The position numbers and the translations under genes were made by a program. This document shows positions 59,301 to 64,000 of a stretch of 64,000 nt of DNA, in pieces. The notes under the pieces were generated by a model, which did no database searches, was not told where the DNA came from, and saw only the letters and a list, made by a program, of their open reading frames with translations. This stretch comes from DATJLY01 sp035532935 (lineage in GTDB: Bacteria; Pseudomonadota; Alphaproteobacteria; ATCC43930; CGMCC-115725), in assembly GCA_035532935.1 (NCBI GenBank), contig DATKQE010000039.1:43389-107388 (forward strand), read 5' to 3'. The number at the start of each line of letters is the position of its first letter. Position 1 is the first letter of the stretch.

Positions 59301-61935
59301 CCGTATGGGCGACATCGTGCCGGCAGACGCGCGCTTGCTGGAAGGCGACCCGGTTGAGGTGGATCAGTCCGCGCTGACGGGAGAGTCGCTGCCCGCCACA
59401 CGCAAATCCGGCGAGGCAGTGTTTTCCGGTTCGATCGTCCGTCAGGGCGAAATCGGCGCACTCGTCTATGCGACGGGTGCGAACACCTATTTCGGCAAGA
59501 CGGCGGAACTGGTGCGGGGGGCGCAATCCGTCAGCCACTTTCAACGCGCGGTACTCAAGATCGGCAATTACCTGATCATCCTCGCGGTGGTTCTGGTCGC
59601 GACGATTATTGGCTTTGCGATCTTCCGCGGCGACCCGATCCTCACCACGTTGCAGTTCGCCCTGGTGCTGACCGTCGCCGCGATTCCCGTGGCAATGCCC
59701 ACGGTGCTGTCGGTGACGATGGCAGTCGGCGCGCGCCTGCTCGCGAAGAAAAAGGCGATCGTCACCCGGTTGGTGGCGATCGAGGAATTGGCCGGCGTGG
59801 ACGTGCTGTGCGCGGACAAGACCGGTACCCTGACCCAGAACAAGCTGACGCTGGGCGACCCGTTCAGCGTGGACAAGATCCCCACCGAGCAAGTGATCCT
59901 CGCTGCGGCGTTGGCGTCGCGCGCGGACAATAACGACACCATCGACTTGGCCGTTCTGGGCGGCCTGAAAAACGATCAGGCCTTGAAAGGCTACAAGGTA
60001 ACGCACTTCCAGCCGTTCGATCCGGTGCATAAACGCACCGAGGCAACCGTCACGGGCACGGACGGAAAGGAGTTCAAGGTAACCAAGGGCGCACCACAGG
60101 TGATCTTGGCGTTGTCGGCCAATGCCGGCGAGGTGAATTCTGCCGTCGATAAGGCGGTCAACGAATTCGCGTCGCGCGGCTTTCGTTCATTGGGCGTGGC
60201 GCAGGCCGACGGAGGCGGCAAATGGCAGTTTCTTGGTGTGCTACCGCTCTTCGATCCACCGCGGGAGGATGCCAAAGCAACGATCGCGACCGCGCGGCAG
60301 ATGGGCGTGAAGATCAAGATGGTGACGGGCGATGCGCTGGCCATTGCCCAGGAAACCGCCAAGAAACTGGGGATGGGCACAAACATCCTCGATGCGAGCG
60401 GCTTCGGCGACACCAAGCATCAAGAGACGGCGCAGTTGGCAGAGTCCATCGAGAACGCCGACGGTTTCGCCCAGGTGTTCCCAGAGCACAAGTTCCACAT
60501 TGTAGACGTCCTGCAAAAGCGCGGCCACATCGTCGGCATGACGGGCGACGGGGTGAATGACGCCCCCGCGCTGAAGAAGGCCGACTGCGGCGTCGCCGTC
60601 TCGAGCGCCACGGACGCGGCGCGCGCGGCGGCGGCCATCGTGCTGATGACGCCCGGCCTGTCGGTGATCATCGATGGGATCAAGGAGAGCCGCCGCATCT
60701 TCCAGCGGATGAACAGCTATGCGATCTACCGCATCGCCGAGACGCTGCGCGTGCTGCTGTTCATGACGCTGGCGATCCTGGTCTTCAACTTTTATCCGTT
60801 GACGGCGGTGATGATCGTGATGCTGGCGTTGCTCAACGACGGCGCCATCCTGTCCATTGCCTATGACAACGTCCATTACAAGGACCAGCCCGAAGCCTGG
60901 AACATGCGCGTGGTGCTGGGGATCTCCACGGTGCTGGGCATCATCGGCGTCGTCGCCGCGTTTGGCCTGTTTTATCTTGGCGAGCGCGTATTCCACCTCG
61001 ACCGCGCTCACATCCAGACGCTGATGTACCTGAAGCTGTCCGTGGCCGGACATCTGACGATTTTCCTGACGCGCACGCGCGGCCCGTTCTGGTCCATACG
61101 CCCGGCGCGGATCTTGTGGGGCGCAGTGCTCGGTACGCAAATTCTCGCGACTCTGATCGCGGTTTATGGGTTGTTCATGACACCGCTCGGCTGGGGCTGG
61201 GCACTGTTCGTCTGGGGCTACGCTCTGACCTGGTTCCTCGTGAATGACCGCGTGAAACTGCTCGCGTATCGGATTTTCGATCCCGTCACAGCAGCGCTCC
61301 AGCCTGAAGGCAAAGCCGAGGCCAAGCCAGACGCTAAGGCCCAGCGCAAACCCGAAACCAAAGCCGCACCTCAGCCGGGAGGCAAAGCTGAGCCTCAACC
61401 CCAAGCCGCGCCCAAACCGGTGGCCAAAGCCGAGCCTCAGCCCGAAGCCAAGGCCGCGCCTCAGCCGGAAGCCAAGGCCGCGCCTATGCCTGACGCCAAA
61501 GCCGCGCCTCAGCCCGAAGCCAAAGCTGAGCCTCAACCCCAAGCCGCGCCCAAACCGGTGGCCAAAGCCGAGCCTCAGTCCGAAGCCAAAGCCGAGCCTC
61601 AGCCCGAAGCCAAAGCCGCGCCTCAGCCGGAAGCCAAGGCCGAGCCCAAGCCCAAGCCGGAAGCCGAGCCCAAGCCTCAAGTAAAAACCGTCGCCGCAAC
61701 GCTGCTCAACACGTCGCTAGGTGACCTCCTTCTTGCTGGCCTCGTTAAAGACCCAGAGGACGCTGGGCGTATGATCGCCGCAGCTATCGCCCAGGCGAAG
61801 GCGCCTGAACCCGAAGCCGCGCGTCAGCCCGAGGCGAAAGCCGAGCCTCAGTCTGCCGCCAAAGCCGCACCTGAGTCCGAAGTCGATGCCGAGACACCGT
61901 CCGCTTCGACTCCGCAGGTCACTAAGCGAGCCTGA
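56329..61935 (+). CDS. tandem-fused double P-type (P3A H+-ATPase-like) ATPase
   Basis: One open frame of 1868 residues contains two complete P-type ATPases. Unit 1 (about 25-810) has TGES, the phosphorylated Asp316 in DKTGTLTQN, GDGANDAP and helix-6 Asp643 (MITGDFLSMS). Unit 2 (about 860-1600) has TGES, Asp1163 in DKTGTLTQN, GDGVNDAP and helix-6 Asp1504 (LLNDGAILSIA), the proton-binding position of plasma-membrane H+-ATPases. The linker includes Met815 (ATG 58771) with GGAAGGA upstream, so a second protein could also start there. The tail is an Ala/Lys/Pro/Glu repeat and a short helical end (LLNTSLGDLLLAGL). Likely proton exporter; a fusion of this kind is unusual. Confidence 0.85.
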   Translation: MATTAPPSSASALPAKSPAAAKDELPSGLTSDEARRRLEKFGPNAMPDTSVHPLRMALEKFWAPVPWMLEAAIVLELALGKYVEAAIIGGLLVFNAALGLFQESRAQATLAALKSRLALTASVRRDGAWKTIPAAELVPGDVVKLSLGGVVAADVHLTGGEVLLDQSMLTGESVPIEAGAGVQTFAGALVRRGEAVAEVTATGARTKFGRTAELVRTAHVVSSQQKAVLRVVRNLAAFNGVVIVMLIAYAWFLKMPFAEIIPLVLTAVLASIPVALPATFTLAAALGARALAKLGVLPTRLSAVDEAGTTDVLCADKTGTLTQNALTVTTVHPMPGFDEAQVLALAALASADGGQDPVDAAIRSAASRKGVSDAPKLIKFEPFDPAKKMSEATATDATGSTQRIVKGAFAVVTGLAQPSPTATEAANELEAQGFRVLAVAVGPQAAMKLAGLIALSDPPRSDSAALVTELHGLGVRTVMVTGDAPATASIVAHAVGLEGAVCPPGPIPDSVHPEQFAVFAGVLPEDKYKLVKAFQKGGHTVGMCGDGANDAPALRQAQIGIAVSTATDVAKSAAGMVLTEPGLAGIVAAVKEGRVTFERILTYTLNSIIKKIVTVLLLIVGLIMTGHAILTPLLMVIVMITGDFLSMSLTTDNVRPSPMPNAWRIGRLTMSGVIMGICLLAFCTGVLAIGRFEMKLGTEALRTLTFVVLVFGSQATLYAIRQRRHLWGSRPSVWLAVSSAADILIASTLAIGGIAMTPLPASVVAGTLGAAAALALVLDLVKIPVFARLGIAQSRRYRPSTHEPLGIGKTEGTPMTEPGAGQPTASDSKTEAKVEPNPEAKAVAKSGGRPDAKDDLKSLPLAEVEKKLGSSPDGLTQAEAQKRLAQYGPNEIEEKKTNELLKFLGYFWGPIPWMIEAAVILSAIARHWPDFGIILVLLLANAMVGFWEEHEAGNAIAALKATLAIKARVKRDGKWVTPAARELVPGDIIRVRMGDIVPADARLLEGDPVEVDQSALTGESLPATRKSGEAVFSGSIVRQGEIGALVYATGANTYFGKTAELVRGAQSVSHFQRAVLKIGNYLIILAVVLVATIIGFAIFRGDPILTTLQFALVLTVAAIPVAMPTVLSVTMAVGARLLAKKKAIVTRLVAIEELAGVDVLCADKTGTLTQNKLTLGDPFSVDKIPTEQVILAAALASRADNNDTIDLAVLGGLKNDQALKGYKVTHFQPFDPVHKRTEATVTGTDGKEFKVTKGAPQVILALSANAGEVNSAVDKAVNEFASRGFRSLGVAQADGGGKWQFLGVLPLFDPPREDAKATIATARQMGVKIKMVTGDALAIAQETAKKLGMGTNILDASGFGDTKHQETAQLAESIENADGFAQVFPEHKFHIVDVLQKRGHIVGMTGDGVNDAPALKKADCGVAVSSATDAARAAAAIVLMTPGLSVIIDGIKESRRIFQRMNSYAIYRIAETLRVLLFMTLAILVFNFYPLTAVMIVMLALLNDGAILSIAYDNVHYKDQPEAWNMRVVLGISTVLGIIGVVAAFGLFYLGERVFHLDRAHIQTLMYLKLSVAGHLTIFLTRTRGPFWSIRPARILWGAVLGTQILATLIAVYGLFMTPLGWGWALFVWGYALTWFLVNDRVKLLAYRIFDPVTAALQPEGKAEAKPDAKAQRKPETKAAPQPGGKAEPQPQAAPKPVAKAEPQPEAKAAPQPEAKAAPMPDAKAAPQPEAKAEPQPQAAPKPVAKAEPQSEAKAEPQPEAKAAPQPEAKAEPKPKPEAEPKPQVKTVAATLLNTSLGDLLLAGLVKDPEDAGRMIAAAIAQAKAPEPEAARQPEAKAEPQSAAKAAPESEVDAETPSASTPQVTKRA
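61310..61680 (+). repeat. Ala-Lys-Pro-Glu coding repeat with a 58-bp exact direct repeat
   Basis: The tail of the fused ATPase gene is built of units like KAEPQPEA and KAAPQPEA. A 58-base stretch at 61383-61440 is repeated exactly at 61521-61578, 138 bases later, which suggests recent expansion. This region is prone to change in length. Confidence 0.75.
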
Positions 61936-62012
61936 GGACTAATCAGGGACTCTAACCGCCCCGAAGATGAACCGGCCCGGCCCATGCGGCCAGCCGCGCC
62001 GAAAGGATCGAA

Positions 62013-62882
62013 ATGAAAATCAGCTCAAAGCACTTTCGCGTGCAGGAGGGAGACGAGGTCAACCTCGCGAAATGGCCGACGACCGTAACGCCCGTGTACA
62101 AGTCTAAGGAGCAGTATCAAAAGCTTCTGGCAGAGCACGTTGCGCAATTGAGCTTGCAACAGCAGCTTCTCTATGCATCCAACCGCCATGCCGTCCTGCT
62201 GATTTTCCAGGCGTTGGACGCGGCCGGAAAAGACGGCGCCATCAGGCACGTGATGTCCGGGGTCAATCCGCAAGGCTGCCAGGTGTTCAGCTTCAAACAT
62301 CCCAGCTCCGCCGAATTGGAACACGATTTTCTCTGGCGCACTACCCGCGATCTGCCGGAACGCGGGAAGATCGGCATCTTCAATCGGTCCTATTACGAGG
62401 AAGTGCTGATCGTCCGCGTACATCCCGAGATTCTCCGCGGCGAAGGAATTCCGGACGCGCCGCGCCACGACAAGAAGGTCTGGTACGACCGGTATCGTTC
62501 GATCGTCGACATGGAGAGGCACCTGCACGCCAACGGAACCCGCATCATCAAGTTCTACCTCCACCTCTCGAAAGAGGAGCAGCGAAAGCGATTTCTGGCG
62601 CGTATCGACGAGCCGGAAAAGAATTGGAAATTCAGCCTAGCCGATATCGAGGAGAGGAAATTCTGGAAGCACTATATGACAGCCTTTGAGGAATGCCTTC
62701 ACGCGACAAGCACGAGTGACGCCCCCTGGTATGTCATCCCCGCCGACGACAAAGAGAACGCGCGGTTGATCGTATCCCAAATTGTCCTCGATACGTTCGA
62801 AGGACTCAAAATGAGCTACCCCAAAACGAGCGCCAAACGTCGGCAAGAATTGCTGGCGATCCGCAAGCGGCTCGCGACGTGA
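62013..62882 (+). CDS. ppk2: polyphosphate kinase 2 family protein
   Basis: The 289-residue product has the Walker A-like QALDAAGKDGA (Lys73), a lid region (NPQGCQVFSFKHPSSAELEH) and the Walker B-like region GKIGIFNRSYYEEVLIVRVH, all typical of PPK2. The end is the usual basic helix (SAKRRQELLAIRKRL). PPK2 moves phosphate between polyphosphate and nucleoside (di/mono)phosphates. Length fits the single-domain class. AAAGGATC precedes the ATG. Its location after the proton pump and Pta-Ack suggests energy homeostasis. Confidence 0.9.
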   Translation: MKISSKHFRVQEGDEVNLAKWPTTVTPVYKSKEQYQKLLAEHVAQLSLQQQLLYASNRHAVLLIFQALDAAGKDGAIRHVMSGVNPQGCQVFSFKHPSSAELEHDFLWRTTRDLPERGKIGIFNRSYYEEVLIVRVHPEILRGEGIPDAPRHDKKVWYDRYRSIVDMERHLHANGTRIIKFYLHLSKEEQRKRFLARIDEPEKNWKFSLADIEERKFWKHYMTAFEECLHATSTSDAPWYVIPADDKENARLIVSQIVLDTFEGLKMSYPKTSAKRRQELLAIRKRLAT

Positions 62883-62940
62883 GATCTGGAGCGCCCAGGC
62901 GCGAATCACATGAAGGATCGTAAAGCACCGCAAAGCACCG

Positions 62941-63528
62941 TCATGTGGACGCCGTCTTGCGTGCCTCCAACGCCATGGCGACGAGCGAGGCGCCGCCAAA
63001 CACCATGTCGATGCCGACGAGAAGGCCAAGCGCCCAGGCGAGCGTACCCGGCAAGCCGGAGATGACGACACCGGCGAGAACCAGATCGATGACGCCATTC
63101 ACCATCATCCACTCCCATTTGCCCGACAGCGCACGGCGATGGGCGACGGCGAGGATGATGATCAAAATGCCGTCGATAATGAAGAAGGCGATCATCACAT
63201 AGGTCAAGGTGACCAGACCTCGAAGTGGATTCCACACCAACACGCCGCCGGCAATCATCGCCACGAGCGCCGAAAGCAGCGACCATCCAAAACCCGGAGC
63301 CTGCTGCGCCCTCAATGTGGTGACGAGGCCCACGATCCCCGCCATGAGGAACAGCCATCCCAGGAAGACAGTGACGACGAGGCCTGCGATGGGCGGAACG
63401 ATAATTGCCGCGAGCCCGAGCACGATCAAGACGATCCCCTCGGCCAGAAACAGGCGCCAATGGTCGTGCATCGATTTGCTCAGAGCGGCTGACAGGTCGG
63501 GAATGGTCGACGGCTGCGTCTGGGACAA
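62941..63528 (-). CDS. HdeD-family acid-resistance membrane protein
   Basis: The start is TTG 63528 with AAGGAG upstream; no better ATG fits the first helix. The 195-residue product has six helices (EGIVLIVLGLAAIIVPPIAG, GWLFLMAGIVGLVTTLRA, and the C-terminal pair VISGLPGTLAWALGLLVGID), matching HdeD. HdeD proteins help in acid or other stress. It is convergent with ppk2. An FNR/FixK box lies 130 bases upstream of the start. Confidence 0.88.
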   Translation of the reverse strand: MSQTQPSTIPDLSAALSKSMHDHWRLFLAEGIVLIVLGLAAIIVPPIAGLVVTVFLGWLFLMAGIVGLVTTLRAQQAPGFGWSLLSALVAMIAGGVLVWNPLRGLVTLTYVMIAFFIIDGILIIILAVAHRRALSGKWEWMMVNGVIDLVLAGVVISGLPGTLAWALGLLVGIDMVFGGASLVAMALEARKTAST

Positions 63529-63651
63529 GACTCGCGCTCCTTCGTTTCCTCACCGTGCCGGAAGAGACTTCGTTCGACATCCATCCTTCGGAGCCAATTG
63601 AATCCGGATATCCCAATTGTGAAAATCTACAAGGAACAGCGCCAACCCGCA

Positions 63652-63665
63652 TTGATCTACGTCAA
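63652..63665 (-). promoter_or_regulatory. FNR/FixK-type box facing hdeD
   Basis: On the minus strand the sequence is TTGACGTAGATCAA followed by TGCG, as in the other boxes. Its centre is 130 bases before the hdeD start. The rest of 63529-63825 holds no gene that I recognise. Confidence 0.62.
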
Positions 63666-63825
63666 CCATGTCCGATATCAGAGATTTCCCTTGCCGATCC
63701 GGCAGAACGTAAAGCGACGGCAACAGGCCAAGAGGCGACGTGATTGATTTTCAGTAGGGAAGGCCGCTATTTCGGCGCTACCTGGAGAAGCCGCTTCAGG
63801 TTTCGTCGATTGTCGAGGCTATCCG

Positions 63826-64000
63826 GTGTTACACTTTGACCGTGCTCAAGAGAGATCGTCTATTCCGCGACGCACGCTCCTGATGGCCGGGTGCGCCGCG
63901 ACCGTCAGATGCGCCTTTCCTCGCGTCGCTCAAGCCGCGACGGCAATCGTCCTGCCGGCTGCCACCGGCAATCGACGGTTCTCGGTGCTGTACGAGGGCG
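63826..64000 (+). CDS. twin-arginine signal protein, DUF6134-like, 3' end outside window
   Basis: The frame from GTG 63826 (GAGG upstream) reaches the end of the window. The N-terminus has a twin-arginine signal (SIPRRTLLMAGCAATVRCAF) ending at VAQAA. The start of the mature protein (AATGNRRFSVLYEG) resembles DUF6134 proteins, which begin with short beta strands (RRFSVLYEGxxIG). Tat export suggests a folded periplasmic protein. Only 58 residues are visible, so the family is tentative. ATG 63883 in the same frame would lose the twin Arg. Confidence 0.5.
   Translation, partial: MLHFDRAQERSSIPRRTLLMAGCAATVRCAFPRVAQAATAIVLPAATGNRRFSVLYEG

Noticed and set aside
58666..60030. Long minus-strand frame over the ATPase gene
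   Set aside because: Antisense shadow; composition reflects the codon bias of the ATPase gene.
60241..61680. Long minus-strand frame over the repeat tail, with LGLGFRLRRG-like repeats
   Set aside because: It is the reverse complement of the Ala-Lys-Pro-Glu repeat and has no other support.

Overview
The window is 64 kb of GC-rich (roughly two-thirds G+C) chromosomal DNA. Its gene families point to an alphaproteobacterium of the Hyphomicrobiales/Rhodospirillales type: tad pilus genes, ExoD, phasin, FNR/FixK-type boxes, a DUF3141 protein with FabI/Pta/Ack, HdeD, a HlyB/HlyD pair and a LIV-type ABC transporter. I saw no rRNA, tRNA or CRISPR array. No genus is assigned.

Layout. (1) 1-8.3 kb: the end of tadC, a TadD-like lipoprotein, a secreted protein, a CpaC-N-like protein, TadE, then a type I secretion HlyD/HlyB-like pair. 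(2) 8.4-15.4 kb: an envelope and stress block with ExoD, a Spy-like protein, a general-stress protein, a phasin, a RibD-like reductase and several very small membrane or secreted proteins. (3) 15.9-21.4 kb: AI-2E exporter, YihY/BrkB, an integrase remnant, an EEP-family protein and cardiolipin synthase. (4) 21.6-25.3 kb: a decayed IS transposase end beside a very large beta-repeat/FG-GAP protein with no signal peptide. (5) 26.2-30.4 kb: a compact three-gene Zorya-like operon (ZorA, ZorB, and ZorC with an EH_Signature-like region) without the usual effector gene, preceded by an excellent sigma-54 promoter match. (6) 30.4-34.8 kb: envelope proteins, a Rieske oxygenase, and a response regulator paired with a degenerate GGDEF/EAL-like protein. 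(7) 34.8-42.0 kb: a sulfur module (DUF1641, SQR-like, TusA, DsrE) downstream of a complete five-gene LIV transporter. (8) 42.4-48.2 kb: aldo/keto reductase, methyltransferase, cupin-like protein, GntR and HpaR-like regulators, a chimeric pseudogene and an HD-domain protein. (9) 48.7-64 kb: a low-oxygen/energy island with PRC-barrel protein, DUF3141 protein, FabI, MaoC-Pta, acetate kinase, a tandem-fused double P-type H+-ATPase of 1868 residues, PPK2 and HdeD.

How it works together. Six FNR/FixK-type boxes (TTGA-N6-TCAA, five of them followed by TGC) lie in intergenic DNA next to exoD, the Spy-like gene, a 45-residue secreted protein, a secreted Tyr/Pro-rich protein, the DUF3141 gene and hdeD. 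This suggests that blocks 2, 6 and 9 share oxygen- or redox-dependent control. Block 9 could make ATP from acetyl-phosphate, manage polyphosphate and export protons when respiration is limited. A 20-bp dispersed repeat (three copies, same orientation) lies upstream of three small stress-type genes and may be a second shared control element.

The most unusual features are the effector-less Zorya-like operon with its sigma-54 promoter, the single-ORF fusion of two P3A-type ATPases, and the extended FNR-box set. Several remnants (integrase, IS transposase, substrate-binding protein plus dienelactone hydrolase) show that the region has exchanged and lost DNA.
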